From an archaeon (lineage in GTDB: Archaea; B1Sed10-29; JAJSAI01), in contig JAJSAI010000019.1 in NCBI GenBank assembly GCA_024274695.1, positions 1 to 64,000 on the forward strand: DNA of 64,000 bases, read 5' to 3'. The first letter of the stretch is position 1. Every line of letters begins with the position of its first letter. A program made the position numbers and the translations under genes. The notes beneath the pieces were generated by a model that made no database searches, was not told the DNA's origin, and worked only from the letters and a program-made list of their open reading frames with translations. Below are positions 8,500 to 16,626 of this stretch, in pieces.

Positions 8500-8950
8500 A
8501 TGGTCAGGAGAACAAGAGAAATGTTAAAGCGCAGGAAAGAGGTACTGCGGAAGATAGGGCTTCCTGAAGAGAAGGCTGGAAGATGGCTTGTTCTGGAAAG
8601 CCCTCCTAAGAACATTGAAGAGTACAAGGCAATCCTCAGAGAGGTCAAGGAAGAACTGAACTCCGTGAGCCAGAGGCTTAAAAAAAACCAAGGGAGAAAG
8701 CGCCAGGAGAGATCTTGAAGAAAGGCAGAAGCTCTTAGAAGCCGTGATCAATAAGGCCGAAAATAAGATAGCAGAATACGAGAGCAGGGAACTGGGCAAA
8801 AAGATAACCGAGAAGGCCGTGGAAGAACTCAAGGAAGAAGAGTACGCTGCTAGGAAGAGGAAGCGGGGATCACAGGAAGGAGAAAAGAGGAAAAAGGCTT
8901 ACGAGGACCTCAAGGACCTCCTCAAGAGCCTGAGAAAGAAAGGATTATAA
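8500..8950 (+). pseudogene. small coiled-coil protein gene with an apparent +1 frameshift
   Basis: Two adjacent reading frames (8500-8718 and the frame ending at 8950) join into one protein of about 150 residues if one A is removed from the A8 run at 8680-8687. The joined reading continues smoothly as LKKTKGESARRDLEERQKLL and on through NKAENKIAEYES. The whole is a charged coiled coil like others in the window. ATAAATAC centred 27 bp upstream supports ATG 8500. The shift may be a sequencing error in the homopolymer, a real inactivation, or slippage during expression; raw reads would decide. Confidence 0.6.
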
Positions 8951-8951
8951 A
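8944..8951 (+). promoter_or_regulatory. TATA box of the large surface-protein gene
   Basis: ATTATAAA is centred about 26.5 bp before ATG 8974 and overlaps the stop codon (TAA, 8948-8950) of the coiled-coil gene. The surface-protein mRNA should be leaderless. Confidence 0.55.
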
Positions 8952-8973
8952 GCTAGGGGATCCTGCTTATCCC

Positions 8974-11900
8974 ATGGCGCGCTTGGCCACACTGCTGTTA
9001 GTGTTACTCGTCCTGTCAACAGCAGGACTTCCCTGGTCGAACAACTGGCCGATGTTCAAGCATGACCTCACGAGAACAGGCCGCAACCTAGGAGCAGGGC
9101 CCCTGTCTCCTCACCTGATCTGGAAGTATGCTACTGACAGCGGGGTCTTTACAGGGTCTTATTCTTCTCCTGCGGTCGTGGACAACATAGTCTACGTGGG
9201 GTCCAACAACGGCTCGTTCTACGCGATCTACGCGAACAACGGTAGTCTGCTCTGGACGTACGTCACAGGGGGAGACATAGACTCGTCCCCGGCGGTCTCT
9301 AACGGGATAGTGTACTTCGGGTCATGGGACGGCAACGTTTACGCCTTGAACGCGAGCACGGGAGCCAAGATATGGAACTACACCACGATCAGCAGTAACA
9401 GCATAGTCTACTCTTCTCCCGCAGTCTATAACGGAATCGTGTACATTGGGGCGAATGACAACAACACGTACGCTCTTAACGCCAGCACTGGAGTCAAGAT
9501 ATGGAACTACTCCACCGGAGACATAATCAGGTCTTCTCCGGCGGTGTACAATGGAGTGGTCTACGTCGGGTCAGTTGACTACAACGTTTACGCTCTTAAC
9601 GCGAGTACAGGAGCGAAAATATGGAACTATACCACTGGAGGGATAATAGACCAGTCCTCTCCAGCCATTGCGGACGGCGTGCTGTACATCGGCTCCAACG
9701 ACTACAACGTTTACGCCTTGAACGTGAGCACCGGAGTGAGGATATGGAACTATTCTACCGGCGGAAGCATTCAGTCCTCTCCCACCGTGGCGGGAGGTGT
9801 TGTCTACGTGGGCTCAGGAGACAACAACCTGTACGCCTTGAACGCGACTACTGGTGCCAAGATCTGGAACTACACAACCGGAGGGAGCGTTGACTCATCC
9901 CCTGCTGTTGTCAACGGAGTTGTGTACTTCGGTTCAGGGGACAACAAAATCTATGCCTTGAACGCCAGTACGGGAGCGGTCATCTGGGTTTACACTACTG
10001 GAAATTCTGTGTGGTCGTCTCCTGCTGTTGTGAACGGCGCGCTCTACGTCGGGTCATACGACAATTACTTGTACGCTGTAGGCACTGACGTTTATGTTGA
10101 CAGGTGCACTCCACTCAACATTTCAGGAGTCACGTATCACCTTGTTGCAAACCTCTCCAGCGTCCAGGGATCGTGCTTCAGTCCCGCTAACGACACCGTG
10201 CTGGACTGCGGAGGGAACAGAATAGAAGGAGACGGCACTGGTTTGGACGCTGGAATAAAGCTTGCTTCCAGGAACAATGTTACAATCAGAAACTGTAACG
10301 TTTCACTGTTTGAGACAGGGATTCACGTCCAAGATTCCAACAACGTTGTGGTGGAGGACAGTGAGAGCAGGGACTGTAAGTCAGCGTTCGGGTCGTGCAA
10401 GGTCTTTTACCTTTACGCTTCCAAGAACGTTAGCATCTCGGACTCAAGCCTTTACAACGGAGAAGCTAGCCTTCAGGCCAACCCTTCGGGAGGAGGATAC
10501 AACCTTTCAGCCAACAACCTGTACGGGTACAATGTCTCACTATACCTTTCAGGAGACAATTCCACCACCATATCCGGCCTGAACCTCACAGGAGACAGCA
10601 AGCTCAGTTTCTCGTCACAGGTAGACGAGCTAAGGTTCAATGTCCAGAACTCCTACATTAACGGAAAACCAATATATTGGATAAAGAACAAGAACGGGTA
10701 CAGCGTCCCGGCGGACGCGGGCGTTGTTGGGATAATAGACTCTTCTAACGTGAACGCTTCAGGCCTTGTCCTGGACAAGAACAAGGAGTACTCTCTCGTC
10801 ATAGGAAACTCTTCCTACATTAACCTTGTGTCCCTCACCCTGGCGAACACCACAATCCTTGTTACAGACTATTCCAACAACATTTCGGTGTCAGGCTCCA
10901 CTTTTGACAACGCCAGCTTCTCCGTCAGCAACAGCGTAAGCAATGCTTACAACATAACCGTAGAAAGCTCCTCCTTTTATGTTGACGGCAATGCTGACAC
11001 TTGGAACACCGCAGTGGAAGACGGGGGTTGCATGGCGTACGGTTTCAGCGTCTCCAATGTTAACATCACGATGGTGAATGACGCTACAGGAGTTTACTAC
11101 TGTACTGACGGTTCCATGACCCTGTCAAACGTTAGGATCACAGGAACGGGAAGAGGGATTGATATTGACGGTGATCCATCATATCCCGCGGTCACGCTGT
11201 CCCAGGTTACTGATTCATCATCAGTAGGGGTAAGATTCCTTAGCCCGGCGGTGATAGATGGAACCAACTTCTCAAAACTGTATTCTTACGCGACCGTGAA
11301 CATATCAAACGCAGTATCCGGATTTTTCCAGGCAGGGGACCAGTTCACTCCTGGCACGATAAACCTACTGTCCAACACGAGCCTTGACGGAGTCGGAATG
11401 ACCGGCTCTCTTGTGAACAAGACAGTCTACAAGGTCTCAAGCCCGCCGGCAGGATACCCTGCTGACGCGAACAAGAGCATCAGCAAGTACGTGAACATCA
11501 CGAACAACACAGCGTTCTACGGAGTGTTTTCTTTCAGGATGTACTATTCCAGTTCTGATCTTGTCGCCGTGAACGAAAGCACCCTGCGGTGTTACTGGTA
11601 TAATGAGTCTTCTGGCGCGTGGGAGAATGTTAGTGCCTCGAGCGTGAACACGGCTGAGAATTATGTTGAGTGTAACACCACTCACTTCAGCGTTTTCGGG
11701 GTTTTCGGCCAGGCCCTGCCTGACAATCCTCCGAGCGTCACGCTAAGCTCTCCCTCTGACGGCGCGACGGTGCAGCCCGGGAACATCACGTTCACGTACG
11801 TTCCCTCTGACGATTACGGGCTCGTGAACTGTACGCTCTGGGCTAACTTCTCCGGATCATGGCAGGCTAATCAGACGGACACGAGCCCGGTTAACGGGAC

Positions 11901-12144
11901 CGCGAACAATTTCACGGTCTCAGGATTGTCTGAAGGAGTCTACACATGGAACGTGCAGTGCTACGACAACAGGGGACAGGAAGGCTGGGCGTCCAGCAAC
12001 TACACCCTGACCGTCAGCTCTCAGGCAGGCCAGGTGTCCGGCGCTGTCAGTGTCGTGAGCGCTCCGGGAACAGATCTCTCAGTGGTTATTCTTTTGTTCG
12101 CGGCAGCCATTCTGCTCCTGGCCAGTACCGGGCAAATAAAATAA
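8974..12144 (+). CDS. large secreted surface protein: PQQ-like beta-propeller, beta-helix, Ig-like domain, C-terminal anchor
   Basis: The 1056-residue protein opens with a signal peptide (about 1-20: hydrophobic LATLLLVLLVLSTAG). Residues about 35-370 hold eight tandem repeats of roughly 40 residues with the PQQ-propeller pattern VYxGSxDxxxYALNASTGxxIW. Residues about 375-790 look like a right-handed beta-helix of the NosD type, with repeated VTIRNCNVS-like strands. Next comes a region like archaeal PGF-pre-PGF domains (about 820-910), an Ig-like domain (PPSVTLSSPSDGATV, about 925-1015) and a final membrane segment followed by a short polar tail (SLSVVILLF..., about 1030-1051). Many N-x-S/T sequons point to N-glycosylation outside the cell. 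It is probably a cell-surface or adhesion protein. Confidence 0.85.
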   Translation: MARLATLLLVLLVLSTAGLPWSNNWPMFKHDLTRTGRNLGAGPLSPHLIWKYATDSGVFTGSYSSPAVVDNIVYVGSNNGSFYAIYANNGSLLWTYVTGGDIDSSPAVSNGIVYFGSWDGNVYALNASTGAKIWNYTTISSNSIVYSSPAVYNGIVYIGANDNNTYALNASTGVKIWNYSTGDIIRSSPAVYNGVVYVGSVDYNVYALNASTGAKIWNYTTGGIIDQSSPAIADGVLYIGSNDYNVYALNVSTGVRIWNYSTGGSIQSSPTVAGGVVYVGSGDNNLYALNATTGAKIWNYTTGGSVDSSPAVVNGVVYFGSGDNKIYALNASTGAVIWVYTTGNSVWSSPAVVNGALYVGSYDNYLYAVGTDVYVDRCTPLNISGVTYHLVANLSSVQGSCFSPANDTVLDCGGNRIEGDGTGLDAGIKLASRNNVTIRNCNVSLFETGIHVQDSNNVVVEDSESRDCKSAFGSCKVFYLYASKNVSISDSSLYNGEASLQANPSGGGYNLSANNLYGYNVSLYLSGDNSTTISGLNLTGDSKLSFSSQVDELRFNVQNSYINGKPIYWIKNKNGYSVPADAGVVGIIDSSNVNASGLVLDKNKEYSLVIGNSSYINLVSLTLANTTILVTDYSNNISVSGSTFDNASFSVSNSVSNAYNITVESSSFYVDGNADTWNTAVEDGGCMAYGFSVSNVNITMVNDATGVYYCTDGSMTLSNVRITGTGRGIDIDGDPSYPAVTLSQVTDSSSVGVRFLSPAVIDGTNFSKLYSYATVNISNAVSGFFQAGDQFTPGTINLLSNTSLDGVGMTGSLVNKTVYKVSSPPAGYPADANKSISKYVNITNNTAFYGVFSFRMYYSSSDLVAVNESTLRCYWYNESSGAWENVSASSVNTAENYVECNTTHFSVFGVFGQALPDNPPSVTLSSPSDGATVQPGNITFTYVPSDDYGLVNCTLWANFSGSWQANQTDTSPVNGTANNFTVSGLSEGVYTWNVQCYDNRGQEGWASSNYTLTVSSQAGQVSGAVSVVSAPGTDLSVVILLFAAAILLLASTGQIK
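9163..10085 (+). repeat. eight tandem ~120-bp repeats encoding propeller blades
   Basis: About eight in-frame units of roughly 120 bp encode blades ending SSPAVxNG[VI]VYxGS. The segment encoding YALNASTGxKIWNYTT is nearly the same in units 2-6, at the DNA level as well, suggesting recent duplication or recombination between units. Confidence 0.7.
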
Positions 12145-12226
12145 ATACCTTGAACTCCTTTTCTTCTTCTAGTAGGAATACCAGACTCTCCTGAAATGAG
12201 GGAACTGGTTTAGAGGGCGATGCGCT

Positions 12227-12769
12227 TTGCCTGTCCGGAGGAGAAAAAGAACGTTCAAGAATCTTCCTGGGTATGACGAGGAAGGGACAGTCCGCCTGCG
12301 AGAGCAGGTTTTCCGGGACCTGGTGGACAGTGGCGTCAGCCCAGAAAAAGCCAGGAGAATGGTCTGGCAGGCGTTCGAGTCAACCGTGAAGCTGAAAAAA
12401 CCAGGGGCTGGCGAGGGCCTTCCTGAGAAAAAGAAGGAGTACAACGAGCTAGTGCGCGCGATGAAGAGGGAGAGGTCAAGGCTCAAGAGGCTGCTGAAGG
12501 ACGTCTCGTCCGAAGAGCGTAAGAGAGCGCTCGTGAGAGAGCTTGTCATCCTCTCCAACGCGATAGAAGAAGCGGAGTACAAGCACGTGCGGGCTATTGA
12601 AAAAGAAAGCGTTCCTCTGGACGAGAGGATAAAAACCTTTGACCGGCTTTTCAAGAACGCCACCTCAGACAAGTTCTACGACGAAAAAGAAGCCAGCTTT
12701 TACAAGGAGTACCGGGATTTTCTCAAGGAACTGAAGGAATGGCTTGAGGAAAAGGAAGGGGGAGAATGA
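12227..12769 (+). CDS. small charged coiled-coil protein, unknown
   Basis: The 180-residue protein begins MPVRRRKRTFK, is rich in Lys, Arg and Glu, and is predicted almost entirely helical; a region around 70-130 is probably a coiled coil. The only workable start is TTG at 12227, with AGAGGGCG about 8 bases upstream; the ATG at 12220 is out of frame. Its stop overlaps the dtdA start by 4 bases, so the two are co-translated. Residues 30-50 (DLVDSGVSPEKARRMVW) resemble the RKIGLPEEKAGRWLV segment of the frameshifted gene at 8500, hinting at paralogy. Confidence 0.72.
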   Translation: MPVRRRKRTFKNLPGYDEEGTVRLREQVFRDLVDSGVSPEKARRMVWQAFESTVKLKKPGAGEGLPEKKKEYNELVRAMKRERSRLKRLLKDVSSEERKRALVRELVILSNAIEEAEYKHVRAIEKESVPLDERIKTFDRLFKNATSDKFYDEKEASFYKEYRDFLKELKEWLEEKEGGE

Positions 12770-13539
12770 ACGCGATCGTGTGCTCTGTCAAGGATCCTGC
12801 AGGAATGAGAATATTCGATTTCCTCACGCAGACAGAGTTCTCTCCTTCTGACGACAGGTGGGAGGGCATGACAGTCTACGAGAACGGCAGGGGATGGATT
12901 CTGGTCAGGACAGAAAGCGAGCTCGTGTACGCTGACAACCTGAATGATCTTGATGTTGAAAGAATTGTTTTCGCCAGCAAGCACGCTGCTGTTTCAGGAA
13001 AGCCCACGCTCACGACCCACGTTAACGGGAACTTCGGGCCAGCGGACTACGGCGGCAGGCCAGCCGAGCTGGCGGCGGCTGACGCGCTCACCGAGCTCAA
13101 CATCTTCCTGCAGCTCTCACAGGATCCTCCCAGGGGGTATGAAGTGTCCCTGGAGGCAACGCATCACGGGCCGGCTCTCGACATCCCCTCCTGCTGGGTA
13201 GAGCTCGGGTCGGCCCCTGAACAGTGGAAGGATGAGAGAGCGGCAGAATATCTTGCTAACGCGATACTCGAGGGCATCAGGTCAAAGGAAACCGCTCCAG
13301 TTGCAGTGGGCGTCGGCGGAGGGCACTACTGTCCAAAGCTCACTCCCCGCGAGGGAGAGTACGCCTTCGGTCACATTTGCCCAAAGTACGCAATAGATTA
13401 TCTTGACGAGAACACCGCGGGCCAGATGATCGGACGAACAGTCCCGAACCCTGAGTATCTTGTTGTTGACACGCAGGGAGTAAAACAGAAGACCCGAATC
13501 CTTTCACTGTTCGAGGGCATTGACGTGATTATGGTTTGA
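12766..13539 (+). CDS. dtdA: D-aminoacyl-tRNA deacylase, archaeal/plant type (DtdA/GEK1)
   Basis: The 257-residue protein matches the archaeal DtdA family. It has the central THHGPALDIPSCWVELGS (about 124-141) and the signature GVGGGHYCPKLT ... FGHICPKYA (about 182-206), whose His/Cys residues bind zinc. The enzyme hydrolyses D-amino acids mis-charged on tRNA. Its length is that of a complete enzyme. It is coupled by a 4-base overlap to the upstream coiled-coil gene; the transketolase cluster follows with its own promoter inside or after its 3' end. Confidence 0.93.
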   Translation: MNAIVCSVKDPAGMRIFDFLTQTEFSPSDDRWEGMTVYENGRGWILVRTESELVYADNLNDLDVERIVFASKHAAVSGKPTLTTHVNGNFGPADYGGRPAELAAADALTELNIFLQLSQDPPRGYEVSLEATHHGPALDIPSCWVELGSAPEQWKDERAAEYLANAILEGIRSKETAPVAVGVGGGHYCPKLTPREGEYAFGHICPKYAIDYLDENTAGQMIGRTVPNPEYLVVDTQGVKQKTRILSLFEGIDVIMV

Positions 13540-13558
13540 CGTTCACCGTGGAAAATGG

Positions 13559-13566
13559 TTTTATAG
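13559..13566 (+). promoter_or_regulatory. TATA box of the transketolase/transaldolase operon
   Basis: TTTTATAG is centred at about 13562.5, 27 bp before the in-frame ATG at 13590. This favours 13590 over upstream in-frame starts at 13536 and 13581. Confidence 0.5.
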
Positions 13567-13589
13567 GAAAGCAGCTTCCTATGACGAGG

Positions 13590-14363
13590 ATGGACTTGAG
13601 GCAGACCGCCTGCAGGGTCAGGGCAAAGGCCCTAAGGGCAATAACCCGAGCTGGTTCAGGACATCCCGGAGGCTCCCTATCCTGCGCAGACCTGCTTGTT
13701 TTCTTGTACTTCGAGTGGATGAAACCGGTGGACGAGTTCATACTCTCGAAAGGTCATGCGGCCCCAGCATTGTACGCAGTGCTGGCAGAAAAAGGAGTGA
13801 TAAAAGAAAAGGAGCTTGAAGGACTCAGGAAACCGTGGTCCAGGCTGCAGGGTCATCCTAACCGGAAGACTCTTCCCCTGCTTCCCGTTTCCACAGGAAG
13901 TCTTGGTCACGGACTGGCAGTCGGGACGGGTATCGCGCTAGCAAAAAAACTTGACAAGAGTCCTGCGAGGGTCTTCGTGATGCTCGGGGACGGCGAGCTT
14001 GATGAGGGGGAAGTATGGGAGGCGCTCGCCCTCGCGGGCCACAAAAATCTTGATAACCTCATCGCCGTTGTGGACAGGAACAACCTTCAGCTTGACGGCC
14101 GCACTGAGGAAATTCTCTCGCTGGAGCCCCTGAAGGAAAAAATCTCGTCATTCAAGTGGGCTGTCACAGAATGTGATGGGCACGATTTCGAGAGCATAAG
14201 AAGAGCGTTCTCAGAACCGCACCCTGGCAGGCCATTGTGCGTGATAGCCAGGACTGTGAAGGGAAAAGGTGTTTCGTTCATGGAAGGCAATCCCGCGTAC
14301 CACGGGAAGCCTCTGACAGAAGAAGAACTGGAGAGGGCATTGGATGAGATTAGACTCTGCTAG
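13590..14363 (+). CDS. transketolase, N-terminal (TPP-binding) subunit
   Basis: This is the first half of a split transketolase, about 257 residues. It shows GSGHPGGSLSCADLL, the SKGHAAPALYAVL His motif and the TPP-binding signature GDGELDEGEVWEALALAGH...DRNNLQLDG (G-D-G-x~26-N-N). It transfers two-carbon units in the non-oxidative pentose phosphate pathway and works with the C-terminal subunit encoded directly downstream, which overlaps by 20 bases. Start chosen from the TATA spacing (leaderless at 13590); 13581 and 13536 are in-frame alternatives. Confidence 0.93.
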   Translation: MDLRQTACRVRAKALRAITRAGSGHPGGSLSCADLLVFLYFEWMKPVDEFILSKGHAAPALYAVLAEKGVIKEKELEGLRKPWSRLQGHPNRKTLPLLPVSTGSLGHGLAVGTGIALAKKLDKSPARVFVMLGDGELDEGEVWEALALAGHKNLDNLIAVVDRNNLQLDGRTEEILSLEPLKEKISSFKWAVTECDGHDFESIRRAFSEPHPGRPLCVIARTVKGKGVSFMEGNPAYHGKPLTEEELERALDEIRLC

Positions 14364-15282
14364 GAAAGCGTACGCTGAAGAGCTTGTCAGGATAGGAGAG
14401 GAGGATGAGAGGGTAGTGGTGCTTGATGCTGATCTGAGTTCCAGCACGGGCACCAGAGAGTTCGGGAAAATGTTTCCTGACAGGTTCTTTAACGTGGGAG
14501 TTGCCGAGCAGTGCCTGGTGGACGTGGCCGCAGGCCTTGCCGTATCAGGAAAAACCGTTTTCGCAAGCTCTTTCGCGATGTTCCTTGCGGGAAGAGCGTT
14601 CGAGCAAGTCAGGAACACTGTAGCACACGATCACCTGAACGTGAAGCTCGTGGCCACTCACGCGGGGATAACAGTGGGGGAGGACGGGTCAAGCCACCAG
14701 TGCGTTGAGGACCTCGCCCTGATGAGGGCAGTACCAGGAATGAGGGTTATCGCCCCAGCTGACCCTGAAGAAACGAGGCAGGCTGTCAGGACCGCGCACT
14801 CAGAAGAAGGCCCGTTCTACCTGAGAATCCCAAGACCAAAGGTACCCGTAATTTTTGACAGCTCGCATGAGTTCAGATTAGGGAAGGTGTACGTTGTCAG
14901 GGACGGAAGCGATCTCACGATCGCGAGCACGGGAATGATGTTGTACAATTCTCTGGAGACAGCCAATGCCCTTGAAAAGGAAGGCTATTCTGTGAGGGTA
15001 TTGCACGTCCCCACCCTAAAGCCAGTCACAAAAACAGAGATAGTGAAAGCAGCTTCAGAGACCGGAACAATATTCACAATCGAGGATCATAATGTGATCG
15101 GAGGGCTTGGGTCCCTCGTCACAGAAATAGTTTCGAAACACAGGCCCTGCCAGGTCCACAGGTTCGGAATCCCTGATGTTTTCGGAAGATCAGGCAAACA
15201 CGATCTCCTTCTCGAGGAATTCGGCCTGTCTCCTGACAGGCTGCGCAACAGGATAAAAAAGATTTTGGAGGAGAGAGTATGA
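14344..15282 (+). CDS. transketolase, C-terminal (pyrimidine-binding) subunit
   Basis: The 312-residue second half of transketolase includes VLDADLSSSTG, FFNVGVAEQCLVDVAAGLA (with the catalytic Glu that activates TPP) and THAGITVGEDGSSHQCVEDLA. The C-terminal part (about 190-300) is the ligand-binding transketolase C domain. It completes the active site with the upstream subunit. It overlaps that gene by 20 bases and the transaldolase gene by 4, so the three are one operon. Confidence 0.93.
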   Translation: MRLDSARKAYAEELVRIGEEDERVVVLDADLSSSTGTREFGKMFPDRFFNVGVAEQCLVDVAAGLAVSGKTVFASSFAMFLAGRAFEQVRNTVAHDHLNVKLVATHAGITVGEDGSSHQCVEDLALMRAVPGMRVIAPADPEETRQAVRTAHSEEGPFYLRIPRPKVPVIFDSSHEFRLGKVYVVRDGSDLTIASTGMMLYNSLETANALEKEGYSVRVLHVPTLKPVTKTEIVKAASETGTIFTIEDHNVIGGLGSLVTEIVSKHRPCQVHRFGIPDVFGRSGKHDLLLEEFGLSPDRLRNRIKKILEERV

Positions 15283-15923
15283 AAATCTTCCTTGACACCG
15301 CGAACCCGGAAGAAATAAGAAAGGCTTGTGACACGGGCCTTGTTGATGGGATCACCACGAACCCCACGCTTGCCAGCAGGGAGGACAAGCCCTTCCAGGA
15401 ACTAATAAAAGAGATACTAGACATCGTCAATGGCCCAGTGAGTGTTGAGGCAGTGTCACGCGATTCAGCCGGTATGGTGAGAGAGGCGAAAGGGTACTCC
15501 GACTGGGGAGAGAACGTTATTGTGAAGATCCCGATGACCGTGGAGGGAATGAAGGCAGTGAAAGCCCTCTCAAGGGAGGGAGTAAAAACTAACGTCACGC
15601 TGGTGTTCTCAGCCAACCAGGCTTTTCTGGCCGCGAAAGCAGGAGCAACATACGTTTCTCCTTTTTTAGGAAGGCTGGATGACAGGGGGCACTCTGGGAC
15701 CATTCTCCTGCAGGACATAATGCAAGTGTACAAGGCCAACGGGTTTGGCACGCAAGTGATTGCTGCAAGTGTCAGGAGCCCGACTCACGTGCTGCATGCC
15801 GCAAGGCTAGGAGTCCATGTGGCCACCCTGCCCCCGAGGGTGTTCTGGCAGTTGTTCGAACATCCTCTCACAAAAGAGGGTCTTGAAAAATTCGAGAGGG
15901 ACTGGCAGAAAGTAAAACCCTGA
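15279..15923 (+). CDS. tal: transaldolase, small (TalC/MipB) type
   Basis: The 214-residue protein has the compact transaldolase barrel: FLDTANPEEIR at the start, GITTNPTL (about 25-32), the Schiff-base lysine in VIVKIPMT (about 82-89) and FLGRLDDRG (about 130-138). Small members are either transaldolases or fructose-6-phosphate aldolases; sitting in an operon with both transketolase subunits favours transaldolase in pentose synthesis. Start overlaps the previous stop by 4 bases. Confidence 0.92.
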   Translation: MKIFLDTANPEEIRKACDTGLVDGITTNPTLASREDKPFQELIKEILDIVNGPVSVEAVSRDSAGMVREAKGYSDWGENVIVKIPMTVEGMKAVKALSREGVKTNVTLVFSANQAFLAAKAGATYVSPFLGRLDDRGHSGTILLQDIMQVYKANGFGTQVIAASVRSPTHVLHAARLGVHVATLPPRVFWQLFEHPLTKEGLEKFERDWQKVKP

Positions 15924-15927
15924 CCTT

Positions 15928-16626
15928 TCATTTTATTCTCTTGTAAATGTATTTCGTGCGGTAAGACTTTTCTTCTTCCACCACCTTCTCCAGTTTTATT
16001 CTCTTGTCCCTTATCTTGTCGGGCTCCACGTCAGTGACTATGTACCCTCCCTTCTTTGTCGAGTCAACAACGTGCCTTATCGCCACTTCCCTCTCGTCCC
16101 TTGTCAGATAATGCTTTACGTTCAAGAACACGGTCACGTCCGCTTTCCTGCTAGGCACTGCAGTCACTATATCCATGCCCGCAAACTTCGCCTTTTCCCT
16201 GTACTTCTCAGGCTTTTGTTCTTCTGTCAGCCTTGCCTTGAACGGGTAGTAGTCGTAGCCCCAGTAGTCTACTCTCGCGCCGGTGTTCTCCAGCGCGTTT
16301 ATAAGCTCCCAGGGTTGTTTCGTCCTGCTCTTCCTGAACCCCGGCTCCCCGTACCCTATGTCATTAACGATTATCTTTTTCTTCCCTTGCAAGAGCTCTG
16401 CAAGTTCTCTGAAGGTTTTCGAGTGCCTTTTTGGGTATGTTGTTTCCCGTGGTGCAAGAAGCTCTTGCGAGAGGTCCTTTATCCCAGGAAGCCTTGCAGC
16501 GTTGCCCATGAGTTCTAGTTCTTCGCGGGACAGTTTTTCCCCAGCACTCCTTCTTGCTGCCAGAGTGTGATATCTGCGTTTCCAGGCTCTGAGTAGCATG
16601 ATTTCAACGTATTTTTTCCATCTCAT
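15928..16626 (-). CDS. putative SAM-dependent methyltransferase-like protein
   Basis: The 232-residue protein has a basic N-terminal helical part (1-70) and then a Rossmann-like segment. KIIVNDIGYGEPGF (about 83-96) resembles methyltransferase motif I, ADVTVFLNVKHYL (about 160-172) motif IV, and GGYIVTDVEPD (about 193-203) motif V. No specific target is evident. Its start overlaps the DHH phosphoesterase stop by 4 bases. The fold assignment is an inference from motif order only. Confidence 0.55.
   Translation of the reverse strand: MRWKKYVEIMLLRAWKRRYHTLAARRSAGEKLSREELELMGNAARLPGIKDLSQELLAPRETTYPKRHSKTFRELAELLQGKKKIIVNDIGYGEPGFRKSRTKQPWELINALENTGARVDYWGYDYYPFKARLTEEQKPEKYREKAKFAGMDIVTAVPSRKADVTVFLNVKHYLTRDEREVAIRHVVDSTKKGGYIVTDVEPDKIRDKRIKLEKVVEEEKSYRTKYIYKRIK

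Noticed and set aside
9163-10085. Tandem 120-bp repeats as a possible CRISPR or satellite array
   Set aside because: They stay in frame and encode propeller blades of a secreted protein; no unique spacers.
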